From the NCBI GenBank assembly GCA_951799425.1, contig OX637409.1:11752960-11816959 (forward strand): DNA of 64,000 bases. Reading direction: 5' to 3'. Both the position numbers and the translations under genes were made by a program. Shown here piece after piece: positions 46,124 through 57,305 of this stretch. The number at the start of each line of letters is the position of its first letter. The first letter of the stretch is position 1. Source of the DNA: Ilex aquifolium (taxonomy: Eukaryota; Streptophyta; Magnoliopsida; Aquifoliales; Aquifoliaceae). The notes below the pieces were generated by a model. It made no database searches, had not been told where the DNA came from, and saw only the letters and a program-made list of their open reading frames with translations.

Positions 46124-46946
46124 TACTTGAGGTCTTTTCGTGATCAATGTCGCCGCCCCAATATTGCTTCTGTCTCTGCCCCTTCACCTTGAAAATTCTT
46201 TTCGAATTGGCTTCCTTGACTTTAATCGCTCCATGTGGGAACCTCTCCTCTTTATATAGCTTGACATTCTCAAATGGATCTGAAATACAACTTCCTACGA
46301 ATACCTCATTCACTGCCTTGTCAACCATATCAACTCGAAAACATTCTTCCACTTCCTCTGGAAATTTCATAGCTGAAAATACATTGAATGTAACCTCTTG
46401 ATCTTGGACTCGCATAGTTAGCTCACCTTTCTGTACATCGATAAGTGTTCTCCCCGTTGCTAAAAATGGTCGCCCAAGAATAATAGGTATTTCCCTATCT
46501 TCCTCACAGTCTAAAACTATAAAATCAGCTGGAAAAATGAACTTATCCACTTTAACTAGAACGTCCTCAACTATGCCCCTTGGATAAGTGAGTGATCTAT
46601 CCGCAAGTTGCAATGTAACATTAGTAAGCTTATCTTCTTTCAAACCCAATTGTTGATAAATTGAGAGTGGCATTAAGTTAATACTAGCTCCCAAGTCACA
46701 CAATGCTTTCTAAAAAAACTGGCTGCCTATTGTGCATGGAATTATAAAGCTACCCGGATCTTTAAGCTTTTGTGGTAGCTTCTTTTGAAGAATAGCACTG
46801 CACTCCTCCGTAAGTGCCACTATCTCAAAATCACCTAGTTTTCTCTTCTTTGACATAATTTCCTTCAAAAATTTCACATAGTTAGGCATTTGCTCCAATG
46901 CATCTGCGAAAGGGATATTTATTTGGAGCTTCTTAAACACTTCCAT
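46124..46946 (-). pseudogene. Retropepsin of element E (copy 1 of the duplication)
   Basis: Minus-strand frames give QINIPFADALEQMPNYVKFL (46946-46710), a stop, then CDLGASINLMPLSIYQQLGL (D-L-G-A active site), LADRSLTYPRGIVEDVLVKV, DCEEDREIPIILGRPFLAT and GELTMRVQDQEVTFNVF. This is the Athila-type protease. A TAG at about 46707 breaks the frame just before the active site, where copy 2 is open. It ends at the TSD of element F. Confidence 0.85.
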
Positions 46947-46967
46947 GAATTTAGAGAACTGCTTATC

Positions 46968-47726
46968 CTACTTCTGTTTCTGCAAACGTTGTGGAAATGG
47001 CACAGGAGGCACAATAGGTCTCAAATTACCTCCCTTAGAAATTACATTTAGATCACTTTCCTTCTTCTCATGTTCCACATTCTTGCTAACTTTTATTTCA
47101 CCCTTGCTATTATCTCCACGTGACTGTTTTGGAGTTCCACTGACAACCTCAGGTAACTCTTTTCCACTTCGTAATGCAATAGCATTGCAGTGCTCCTTAC
47201 CTTCTCTCTTAGGATTGATCTCTGTATCACTCGGTAGAGTGCCTTGAGGTCGGTTGTTAATGGTAGTAGCAAGTTGACCCATTTGGTTTTTCAGGTTTCG
47301 GATTGATACATCTAGATTGTTCATCCTTGTCTCATTCTGTGCTATGTACCTGGAAAGCAGCTCCTCCAAATTCGACTTCTTTTCTTGCTGTGGTGGAGCT
47401 TGATTCTGAAAGCCTGGTGGGTATGATTGTGTTGGAGCAGAAGTTTGGGCTTGATTATTATTCCAAGACAAGTTTGGATGAGTCCTCCAACTAGGTTTAT
47501 AACTGTTGAAATTATTGCCATGTTGTTGCCTGTTGAAGTTACCAACGTATTGTACCGACTCTGAACTAATTGCACATTGATTACTCGGATGGTTCCCATC
47601 ACACAATTCACAAACAACTGCCACACTCTGAATAGGCTGCACCCCTAAAGCATCAATCTTCTTTGTCAACGTAGCAACTTGTGCAGCAATTGCAGTAACT
47701 GTATCGACTTCATAAATCCCTGCCAC
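46968..47726 (-). pseudogene. Gag C-terminus with zinc knuckle, element E copy 1
   Basis: 252 open residues: YEVDTVTAIAAQVATLTKKI, knuckle CELCDGNHPSNQC (C-X2-C-X3-H-X4-C), a Gln/Pro/Asn-rich stretch, then LEELLSRYIAQNETRMNNLD and ALRSGKELPE. This is the usual Athila region between capsid and protease. It ends in a stop just before the protease segment. Confidence 0.85.
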
Positions 47727-47903
47727 CTTTGGCTAATTGATCCTTGTAGAGGGCCACTAATAATTATTGGCAGCCATCGTCTCCAATAACTCATAAGCTT
47801 CATTGAAAATTTTCCCCATTAATGCCCCTCCTGTAGCTGATTGATCCTTGTAGAGGGCCACTAATAATTATTGGCAGCCATCGTCTCCAATAACTCATAA
47901 GCT

Positions 47904-49150
47904 TCATCGAAAATTTTCCCTATCTTCCTCACAGTCTAGAACTATAAAATCAGCTGGAAAAATGAACTTATCCACTTTAACTAGAACGTCCTCAACTATG
48001 CCCCTTGGATAAGTGAGTGATCTATCCGCAAGCTGCAATGTAACATTAGTAGGCTTCTCTTCTTTCAAACCCAATTGTTGATAAATTGAGAGTGGCATTA
48101 AGTTAATACTAGCTCCCAAGTCACACAATGCTTTCTCAAAAAACTGGCTGCCTATTGTGCATGGAATTATAAAGCTACCCGGATCTTTAAGCTTTTGTGG
48201 TAGCTTCTTTTGAAGAATAGCACTGCACTCCTCCGTAAGTGCCACTATCTCAAAATGACCTAGTTTTCTCTTCTTTGACATAATTTCCTTCAAAAATTTC
48301 ACATAGTTAGGCATTTGCTCCAATGCATCTGCGAAAGGGATATTTATTTGGAGCTTCTTAAACACTTCCATGAATTTAGAGAACTGCTTATCCCACTTCT
48401 GTTTCTGCAAACGTTGTGGAAACGGCACAAGAGGCCCAATAGGTCTCAGATTACCTCCCTTAGAAATACATCTGGATCACTTTCCTTCTTCTCATGTTCC
48501 ACATTCTTGCTAGCTTTTATTTCACCCTTGCTATTATCTCCACGTGACTGTTTTGGAGTTCCACTGACAACCTCTGGTAACTCTTTTCCACTTCGTAATG
48601 CAATAGCATTGCAGTGCTCCTTACCTTCTCTCTTAGGATTGATCTCTGTATCACTCGGTAGAGTGCCTTGAGGTCGTTTGTTAATGGTAGTAGCAAGTTG
48701 ACCCATTTGGTTTTCCAGGTTTCAGATTGATACATCTAGATTGTTCTTCCTTGTCTCATTCTGTGCTATGTACCTGGAAAACAGCTCCTCCAAATTCGAC
48801 TTCTTTTCTTGCTGTGGTGGAGCTTGATTCTGAAAGCCTGGTGGGAATGATTGTGTTGGAGCAGAAGTTTGGGCTTGATTATTATTCCAAGACAAGTTTG
48901 GATGAGTCCTCCAACCAGGTTTATAACTGTTGAAATTATTGCCATGTTGTTGCCTGTTGAAGTTACCAACGTATTATACCGACTCTGAACTAATTGCACA
49001 TTGATTACTCGGATGGTTCCCAGCACACAATTCACAAACAACTGCCACACTCTGAATAGGCTGCACCCCTAAAGCATCAATCTTCTTTGTCAACGTAGCA
49101 ACTTGTGCAGCAATTGCAGTAACTGTATCGACTTCATAAATCCCTGCCAC
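47904..49150 (-). pseudogene. Gag C-terminus and truncated protease, element E copy 2
   Basis: The same order as copy 1 but with frameshifts in the knuckle region (CELCAGNHPSNQC) and linker; the protease part (48428-47904) is open through CDLGASINLMP and stops at the duplication joint after DCEEDRE. Confidence 0.8.
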
Positions 49151-49169
49151 ATTTGGCTGATTGATCCTT

Positions 49170-49822
49170 GTAGAGGGCCACTAATAATTATTGGCAGCCA
49201 TCGTCTCCAATAACTCATAAGCTTCATCGAAAATTTTCCCCATTAATGCCCCTCCTGTAGCTGCATCGATATTGGTTCGGGTAGCACTAAACAACCCATT
49301 ATAGAACGTTTGAACTTGCAACCACTCAGGAATACCATGGTGATGGCATTTTCGGAGTAAGTCTTTGAATCGTTCACAAGCTTCATAGAGAGTCTCAGAA
49401 TCATGCTGTGCGAATGAAGTGATGTCGTTCCTCATCCTTGCAGTTTTAGCTGGTGGAAAGAATTTAGCTAAGAATTTTTGAGATAAATCTGACCACGTAG
49501 TAATAGAACCCGAAGGCAATGAATGCAACCAATTCTTCGCCTTATCACGAAGTGAGAAAGGGAAAAGTTAGAGTCTAATTGTATCCTCAGAAATCCCATT
49601 GTATCTGAATGTGTCGCATATCTCCAGAAAACTCACCAAATGATCGTTTGGGTCATCGTTAGGCAAACCCCCAAATTGCACTGAATTATGAATCATTTGA
49701 ATGGTACCCGGCTTGATCTCAAAATTGTTTGCTTGAATTGCGGGTCTTTGAATGCTCGATTGTATTTCCGTCACAAGTGGCATAGCATAATCCCTTAATG
49801 ATTTCTGTTCATCTTCAGCCAT
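49170..49822 (-). pseudogene. Gag capsid region of element E
   Basis: ATG at 49822 (MAEDEQKSLRDYAMP). Athila capsid blocks: NNFEIKPGTIQMIHNSVQFG, DPNDHLVSFLEICDTFRYNG, then an in-frame TAA at about 49568, then NWLHSLPSGSITTWSDLSQK, FLAKFFPPAKTARMRNDI and LYEACERFKDLLRKCHHHG. Only one stop interrupts the core, so it is fairly well preserved. It lies about 220 bp downstream of the primer site. Confidence 0.88.
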
Positions 49823-50037
49823 AGCTTTTTGGTTGTTTACTTCTTGACTCTATTTTCGCAAGTTTCGGAGCCTTCTTTCGATTTCGCCTTCGTACGGTAG
49901 TAGCTCCTGACCTGTAGATCGTGTTTGTATACAAAATTCAAGAGTGCTTGCGAAAACAATTAAAACAGAAAATTAAATAAGTTTAAACTAAGATCAAATT
50001 GATTGAAATTAATATTGAAATAATTACTAGAATAAAT

Positions 50038-50054
50038 CCCCGGCAACGGCGCCA
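50038..50054 (-). other. tRNA-Asp primer binding site of element E
   Basis: Perfect 17-nt match to the plant tRNA-Asp 3' end (CCCCGGCAACGGCGCCA on plus), 6 nt from the LTR edge. Confidence 0.92.
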
Positions 50055-50060
50055 AAAACT

Positions 50061-51365
50061 TGTTGTCCAAATTTGATATTGACAATTTACGTGCAAGTAT
50101 ATACGATCAACAAGTAATAAAGTGATAAGTAGAGTATCGTTCCCACGAAGAATTATTACCAATAATTTCCAAGCACTAACTTTATATCAATTCAATTTTA
50201 TTTAAACAATTAGAATTGAACTATGAAATAATTAGTTTAAAACTAAATCTAAAATTAATAATCAAGGATTGAATTTAACGGATTAAAGAATTTAAGATTA
50301 CAACTTCCCCTAATGCTTCGTATAAATCTTTCCACTTTCTTTCCAGTTAATTGATCAAAATGAGTTGTTAACTGAGACTTCAAAATTATTTATCAAACCT
50401 CTTCCGATAGTAAGATAAACATATCTCTCCCAATTAAATTACTATATTCCTATGCAAAATAAGTTGGAATAGATTCATTAAATTCAAACTCTCATAAAAG
50501 TTACACATGATATATATGTATATTCCTATCCTATACACAAACCCAACTATTCAATCCTAAGAAGAATCAGCCAGACGCATGTCATCATATTCCGATCTAA
50601 ACCTAGAATTCATCTCCCAATTTCATCTAGGTTATCGAATTAATTGATGGCCAAACAATCATATATTAAGCACAAAATATGACAAATAACTCATGTATGA
50701 TCAATAAAACTAGAATCGAGAGTAGATCAATTTAACTACACATTAGGTTCCGTTGCAATCTTAATAAAAATTTAGTTCATAATGTAATTGAAAAATATCA
50801 TTCTCAAATTAAACAACATCTCAGAAAATCAAGAAGTAAAAGTAAGAGAAAAGAATGAAAACTTAGTTGCAATCTTCAACTCTTCTCTAACCTTCAAGTC
50901 CGATTTTCTTCGTCTTGGTTCCTTCGATTCTTGCCTTCAATTTTCTATCAATCATTGGTCTTCTCCTTATATTTTTAGCCCCCAAAATCAGTCTATTTAT
51001 ATCCCCACTCAAACCCTAGCATATATGAGGCATTAGAGTCCAATTTCGGGTCAAAAACAAGTCGGAATTCGCGTCCAGAGCCAACACAAGCGCAGCTGCG
51101 CTGAGTTACTAGTTTTCCAGCGCAGGGGCGCGAGTCCGCTTTCAGGCCTAAAGTTGCCTTGTTGCTTAGCCTTAAAAAATCCAACATTTAGGCTCCAAAT
51201 TGACCTTGTTTCCTTCCAAATGATCTTGTTTGCTTCCAAATGGTGATTCCTACTAAATAACATCAAAACACACAAAACAAATAAAAAAGAACATAAAATA
51301 ATTGAAAACTTGCAAATTCCTCAAGCCGAAAATACTCAATTCGTAGGTATAAAACCCACTCATCA
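50061..51365 (-). repeat. 5' LTR of element E
   Basis: 1305 bp, TGTTGTCC...CTCATCA on plus. TATA box at 50994-51001 (minus) with GCGCAGCTGCGC and AGCGCAGGGGCGC about 80-130 bp upstream. Confidence 0.92.
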
Positions 51366-52202
51366 TTCTCAGGCGTCATCAGATCTGAAAAAGGCATGGG
51401 ATCTACGAGCAGTAGTTGATCGATATTCATCATCTTCGGCAAATCCAGGTCAGGGGCACCTGCATAACAAAAACATAATGAGAACGGATTTTCACAGGGT
51501 TTAGACGAGTTAGCTCTGCCTGAACATACCTATACGAGAGAAGCTCCCCCAGGAGCGTGGAATTCTAGTACTAGGGCAGCGCTGCTCGGTAGACCTCCAA
51601 GAATTCCCGGATGTGAAAAAGAAGCGAAGAGACCACCCTTCAGAAAGAGGAGGAAGGTCAAGAACCATGGGGGGCAAGTTGAAGTGCCTCCACCGAAAGA
51701 AGCTGAAGCAGGGGAGCTTATCCTCTTCGATCTCATAGAAATAAAGAAACTCAGCAACAGTAGGGAACCCACCGTTGCCATGTAGACGCCAGAAGAGGAA
51801 AAAGCTGACCATATCAGCCCAACCTCGGGGTGAGAGACGAGAAGGACACAAGCCATAGTACGCAAGGACTCGCCCAATGGAATGATGAATGGGAAGACGA
51901 AGGCCCATGTCCATGGCACCCTCGAAGAAGCAAACTTCCCCTCGAGGAAGGTAGTTACAAGGCTCATCAGAGGTCGGGACTCGTAGGGACAAGTCTAGTT
52001 CAGGGAATAACCATTTTTTTATGTCTTCCAAGTTTGAAGGCTTCATCGTAGAAGGGGTTAAGTAATGAGAATGCCACTTCCAGTCAATCCCAAAGGAAGT
52101 GCGTTCTTTAAACTGGGAAGAAACATGAGCAGCCATCAAATGTAATCTCCAAGACTCAAGAAAAGACTCTGAAATCTTTCGGCAAAGGAGAAAGAAATCC
52201 AA

Positions 52203-53360
52203 GAAGTATTGGAAGCTTTAAAGGAAATCATAAGTTTTTGAGAAACCAAGAACCACATGGAAAGCAGAGTCGACGGTCTTTTTGGTTTCCTAATTAATGA
52301 GGGCAGTTGCGATTTGGAAAGCAGTTGAGTAAATGCAGAAGAAGATGAATCAGCATAGAGTGACCCCCTAATGCGACCAAAGTAATTGGGGACAAGTATG
52401 AGCTCGACCCAACCTGAACAAAACTCATATCAGATTTCTTTGGGATGAGGTCAGCTGGAATGGCTACCTAGCCTTTCCAGCACATCTCTTCGAGACCATC
52501 AGCCCCAAAGAACCACGTTCATATCCTGGATAAAATGGACTGGTATTTCTCAAGCTCATCTGTCATCAAAGTCCTCATGTATGTAGCAACATGACCTTAG
52601 CAGCTCTACCTTTGGAAGAACTCAAGCATCAAGTTGCTTACTCTCTTTACCAAATCCAACAAACCTCTTGTCGCCGTGAGGAATGTCAAGTCCACTACCC
52701 AATGCCCCCTGGAGAGAACCAAAAGCGTGAGTACCAGTGTCACACAAGATTCACATCCTAAGGAGCTCTGAAAGGCTTCCTGCTTTTCAGAGGGTGAGAT
52801 AGAGAAACCCTCCCCAGTAGCCTCAACATTCCCCTGATACTCCCCAACCATCTCCAGAACTCAGCGAGCTAAAAGAAGCCCATCACAATAAACTGCAGCA
52901 TAAGTTGTGAGGCTAACTTCAAGTTCTCAAGAAGTAAAACCTCACGGTCCCAACAGCTCTCTTAGCTCAGTAGTCCTTGGTGAAGCTTTTGGCAAACTCA
53001 GCTGAATAGGAGATCTAAAGGTATCCTCGAAACAAAAAGGGGAAGGGGAGTCCATAGCACAAAACCTCATCAGTTAAGTCTATGCTCTGGCTCTCCATTA
53101 GTCTCTATCCAAGTTTGATAAATCTTGCTTGAAAAGGAGAACTAAGGTACTCCTCCAAGCAAGGGGGCAAGGGGAATGCAGGCAAAACAATGAAAGTTAC
53201 AGTGACAATGACAGAATAGACTGCATTGAAGAACAGAGTAGACTGTATTGAACAGCTCCAAAAACAAAAACAAAGTATGTTCAACATTTACATCAATAAC
53301 TCAAAGTGTGTTCAGCATTTACATCAATAACGGCACATATCTACCCTAAGTTCTGGACTC
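52203..53360. other. Spacer between the two antisense genes
   Basis: No domain recognised. A minus-strand frame at 52851-52606 has no family signature. It may contain the promoter of antisense gene beta or the 3' UTR of alpha. Confidence 0.4.
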
Positions 53361-56240
53361 CTAGGACCCTGAAGAGGCAGGGGGAAGAAAGCCCGGCAGC
53401 TCAGCAGTAGGAGTGCTTGATGGATTAGCAGATGAAATCTCTGATGGGACAACAGTTGAAGCTTCTGGCAAAGTAACAGTCGAAATCTCTGGAATAGTCA
53501 ATTGTGTAGAGACCTCGACTTCAGTTAAAGCCCTTGTTACTAGGTCAGTAGAAAAAGGGGCAGCAGCAGGAAAGTCAGTAGGCACAGGAGTTAAAGAAGC
53601 CTCAGAAGTGCCCACGGTAGCAGTGGATACAAAGGTGGGAACATTCTGAGCCGGGACCTCAGCCGGTGGGGTAAGTACCTCAGAACCCGTGGGAGTAGAG
53701 GCCAAGGCACCATCCTCATCTGCTGAGCTAGGCACCTCTGCCTCCTTTTTAGCTGGAATCTCTACCTCCCCCCCAGCCGGAATCTCAAAATTAAAGTCCA
53801 GGTTAGAGTATGTTTCTTCGGCTATTTCCTGGAAAGCAATCCACCCTTTAGCCCACCTGGTAATGACATCATCTTTCAGCTTAGCAATCAGATCATCCCT
53901 CTCTTTAACAGCTGTCCTCTGCACCTCAAGCTCAACTAGAGTGGCATCGTGCGCCTCTGCCAATACACCGTATTCTCTTTTCATGCCGTTATAAGAGCCC
54001 AAGGCCGCAAAGGTCTCCTGGCTAGCTCTGACCCAAGCTTCAGTCTTAAGTTTGAGATCCTCCGAGACCTTTTGGAGCTCATCTTTGCTTTTTTTTTCTC
54101 TCCTCTTCAGCCTTCTTTTTCTCCACCTCTAAGCTCTTGATGGTAGAAGCCTGCTTCTCCACTTGTTCTTGAAGACTCTGAAGTTGAATTTGGAGATCAT
54201 TATTAGCAAAGGTTAGCTCTGTAGCTTTAAATTCAAACGCCTTGGATGCCTTGGTAGAGCTCTCCAGAGAGCGAATTCGACTCAGTAAACCCCTCACATG
54301 TATAGCCAGCTGGAGAGACATACGATCAGAAATAAGAAATAACAATAAACGGCAAGCATAAGTTGGAAGCTTAAGTAGAGTAATAACAAATACTTACAGC
54401 TGTGGTTCCATAAATGGCTGAGTTGTTGGAGCTCTCAAGAGGCATCGTGGCAGCCCTCAGAACGTCGGAGTCAGGGATGATAGAAGTAATAGCACCAGCT
54501 GCAAGATCAACACTGTCAAGGAAAGATTCTTCATTCCCTTCCACTTTAGAAGACTTCCCTTTCTCCAACTTGGAGCTCGGTTGGGATGGATGAGAGATTT
54601 TCTTAGATGATCCAAGAGGAGGAGAGGTAGGTTGGAGCTGAGGAATCAACTCCAGGGCCCTATCAACCTCAGATGAGGAAGGTGAGGTCAGGCCCTCTGC
54701 AAAATCTCTACCAGGAGCATGCAAAGTCCCTTTGAAGAGAGGGATCTCTATGGCTTGTGGGGCGCTTAACGGCGGAACAAGTAGTCCAGTAACTGAGGCA
54801 GGAGAGCTAGGGGGCACTCCCGACTTCTGCATCTTAGCTTGGGTAACAGGGCTGCTACCAGAATCGACCTTAGCCTTGCATTTGCTCCCACTCCTGCCTT
54901 TCTTTAGCTGAGCTACCTTAGCCTGGAGTTCTGTTGGGGTGGGCTCCATCGAGGAAGAACCTAAAGAATCAAAAAGAGCAGTTTAAAAAAAAAAAAAAAA
55001 AAAAAAAAGGAGGTCAAAGAGGAGAACTGCTACCTGCCACTTTAGCCGTAACAACTGAAAGAGGAATGTGAGCTTCGACAGAAAGAGGAGTGGGGGATTC
55101 TATTATCACCCCTGGGGGGCTGAACCCTTGCTTTACAAGAACCCAAGGTTTGATGAGTTCAGAGTATTTTGCTGAAGCACACTTCTCTAACCTCAACAAC
55201 ACCTGTTCGTCCTCTACACTAAGCTCAGGGCGTTCACCTGGGGAACAACATTAACAAAGCAGAGTCAGAGAGAGCCACCAAACCCGATCGCAGTTAGTTT
55301 GGGCAAGGACTTACCTAGGTTATCAAGGACTGACCAGACTTTAGGGATTGGAAGAGTGTCTGTTTTATCTGCAGAGTTGTACTCCCATTGTGAGCCCCCT
55401 ACGTAAAAGAATTATTTTTTCCAGTTCTTGTGGGAGCTTGGGAGTTCAGAAATAATTACTCTGACCTTTGTTCATTTGCAGATATATAAAAAGCCCTCGG
55501 AAGTAGTATGCTTAACGTTAAAAAAAATACACGAGTAAGGAAATAGTGGGAACCCCAAGCTTGTGGATCTTAAAGAAAACGAGGAGACCCACCAGGACCC
55601 CCCAGAAATTAGGAGAGAGCTGAGCAGGACAAATATTGAAATGCTGAAGAACACCCTTTATAAAAGGGTGTAAGGGAAAGCGCAGACCATTCTCAAAGGC
55701 AGCCACGAAGAAGCAAACCTTCTTATGAACCTGGGAGACGTATGGGGTGAATTCGTCTGGACACCAGCATTGAACCCCTGGAGGGAAACCATAACGAGCA
55801 CTAAAAACCTTCATAAGAGAAGGAGTGACCTCACTAGGGCCCACGAGCTCTGCATTTCTAAAAGCAGTCCCTATGCCTGGAGCCAAGACACTTACGCCAC
55901 TCACCTTGCTTTTGCCTTTGTCGGGGTTTTTGACCACAGGGGAAGAAGTTAAGGGAGGCTCATCGGTATGTACCTGAGCATCGGTAGAATCAACGCCGGG
56001 GAAATTGTCAATCTCCTCACCCACAACACCTAAGTCAGAATCCTCTTCAACAGACCGATCTCCGAAGAGGGAAACAGATGAAGGGGTAGCTCCAGAGGAA
56101 GCAGACATAGCTGGGAAGGTAAATGGAAGTTTAAAAGACTTATAGAGGGGTGGAATCTTAGAAAAATACTCCTTGAGAACTCTGGGGTCGACACAACTGT
56201 GCCCGATAATGAAAATTCTAGCGGTAGAATAGGGGTCCAA
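53361..56240 (-). pseudogene. Antisense gene alpha of the Retand element (spliced, Transposase_28-like)
   Basis: Proposed exons (minus): 56240 (or Met at about 56108) to 55315, 55237-55034, 54960-54398, 54309-53361. Donors GTAAG/GTAGC and acceptors CCCCAG, CTTTAG and CTCCAG keep one phase throughout. Exon 1 has a PF04195-like domain (VHKKVCFFVAAFENGLRFPL, HPFIKGVLQHFNI, PAQLSPNFWGVLVG). Exon 3 is Ser/Pro/Lys-rich. Exon 4 begins with a long coiled coil (LQIQLQSLQEQVEKQ, KSLEVEKKKAEEE) and ends with a Pro/Thr/Ser-rich tail. Lesions: a frameshift in a T8 run near 55520, two stops near 55450 and 55400, and a frameshift in an A9 run near 54093. Function unknown. Confidence 0.7.
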
Positions 56241-56756
56241 AAAGAGGGGAAAACGAGACAGGGAAAGGCCTCGGTTCCTAAAATAACAGAATCGAAAAGT
56301 CCAGAAATGGAGAAACCACCTCAGACTCGAGGGATCCAGAACGAAAGAGCGTGAAAGGGGCCAAGAACGTACCTAATCGAAGGCAGATAGTAGGCCAAAG
56401 TTTGAAGCAAGCCAGTCTCACACACCAATTCGAAGGGAGACGAGATTCAGCAAAACCCTAGATTCGCCAGAAAATTAGGGAAGTCAGGAATCTGCTAAGA
56501 GGAAGAAGGTGAAGAGCTTGAAGGAAGAAAATTCAAAAGGGAAGAAATGGGAGCCATTTCCATCAACTAAAAGGCATTTAAAGCTGACTGTACAAAGTGG
56601 AGAACGTGCGCGGGAAACGAGGAGGGAAAATGATTACCTGTAACCGTTAAAAACCTGTTTGCACACAAACCGAGGTCGACAAGTAGAGGTCTATCTTGAC
56701 TGAACCTCAGCTCAGCCCCTACCTAAGTTCACTTGGACTAAGGGCTGGGGGGCAAC
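56241..56756 (+). other. 3' untranslated region and polypurine tract of the Retand element
   Basis: Non-coding. It ends in AGGGCTGGGGGGCAAC (56741-56756), the polypurine tract directly before the 3' LTR. The antisense gene alpha would be driven from this region. Confidence 0.75.
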
Positions 56757-57305
56757 TGATGGTACCAAGAATTAATCCTAAGTATGAGCTCAGCCTAGGA
56801 GATCAGAGGGCCAGAACCTGAGCTCATCCCATGCGAAATTATAGCCGAAATGATAAGAAAATGGCTGGATGACAGCTGGTACCCCCGAAACAATAGCCAA
56901 GAAACGCCCCGGGCGTAAAACACTCAATTGACCAAAATCCTCCCCCATAATTAAGGGAGATCCCATGAATGAAGGGCGAGGATCTCGGAAGAGATCTCTT
57001 AGAGTTAGGAAAGGCATTATAAATACTGTACATTGCCCCAACCAAAAAAGAGAGAGCCGAATGACATCAAAGAGCAATCTATAAACACCTTTTGAATGAA
57101 TAAACACCTCAGGAGCAAGAGCCTCTATTGTAGAGTGGATTAGCCGAGCTCATTAGCCGGTGAACCACTATATTTTCACTGTGTTACACACCACACCTCT
57201 GATAACCAGAGCATTCACCTACCAATTCACGAGCCTTGTAGCTTAGATCTATTCTTAGCCATTGCCCACAAACTCACTGCTCATTTATGTGGAAAAACAC
57301 CATCA
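56757..57305 (+). repeat. 3' LTR of the Retand element
   Basis: 549 bp, TGATGG...CCATCA, TATA box at 57018-57025, followed by TSD ATATC (57306-57310). Confidence 0.93.

Larger units (their letters stand above)
46493..49262 (-). repeat. Tandem duplication of about 1.42 kb within gag-protease of element E
   Basis: 46493-47838 and 47918-49262 are near-identical direct copies (offset 1424-1425 bp). Between them 47839-47920 is a third, 80-bp partial copy. Unit edges are the gag segment KIFDEAYELLETM and the protease segment DCEEDRE. The stop in MAANNY-TAG is present in all three copies, so it predates the duplication. Confidence 0.9.
38580..51365 (-). mobile_element. Element E: Athila-like gag-protease element lacking RT and integrase
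   Basis: It has a perfect TSD TTCTC (38575-38579 and 51366-51370), two LTRs of 1345 and 1305 bp, a tRNA-Asp primer site, a polypurine tract and minus-strand gag and protease, but no RT, RNase H or integrase anywhere. It contains element F (41360-46118); without it, its length is about 8.0 kb. After protease the frame leads to a short tail (41354-41270, ..LKTIKQALIGRQPKF), then non-coding DNA, so pol loss preceded insertion. It must have been mobilised by another Athila. LTRs differ by about 3% by eye. Confidence 0.92.
38273..52202 (-). pseudogene. Antisense gene beta of the Retand element, split by element E
   Basis: Proposed exons (minus): about 52202-51530, 51459-51371 continuing at 38574 after element E, and 38521-38273. 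Exon 1 holds a domain like Transposase_28 (putative gypsy-type, PF04195): YLPRGEVCFFEGAMDMGLRL, HHSIGRVLAYYGL, PSRLSPRGWADM. The end is an Arg/Lys cluster (SSKKRRRDG) and a coiled coil (LLSETEKERDELKEENARLK). Splice signals: donor G|GTATGT at 51529, acceptors TATGCAG (51460) and TTCCCAG (38522). Function unknown; such ORFs are reported in Tat elements. Element E interrupts exon 2. Confidence 0.65.
31466..57305 (+). mobile_element. Tat/Retand-like Ty3/gypsy element, host of the nest
   Basis: Both LTRs, the primer site, polypurine tract and a perfect 5-bp TSD (ATATC at 31461-31465 and 57306-57310) are present. Without the nested insertion (38580-51365 plus one TSD copy) the element is about 13.05 kb. 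Order: LTR, gag, protease, RT, RNase H, a second archaeal-type RNase H, integrase, a GAGCTC repeat array, then two genes on the opposite strand, then LTR. Dual RNase H and extra antisense ORFs are known Tat-lineage features. Pol has several stops and frameshifts. The LTRs differ by roughly 24 substitutions over 549 bp by eye. Confidence 0.93.

Noticed and set aside
50038..50054. tRNA-Asp 3'-end sequence (also at 44209-44225)
   Set aside because: Only the last 17 nt of the tRNA are present, at LTR edges; these are primer binding sites, not tRNA genes.
54984..55008. Run of about 24 A as a retroposed poly-A tail
   Set aside because: It lies in the intron between exons 2 and 3 of antisense gene alpha with no inserted gene copy before it; simple homopolymer growth is enough.
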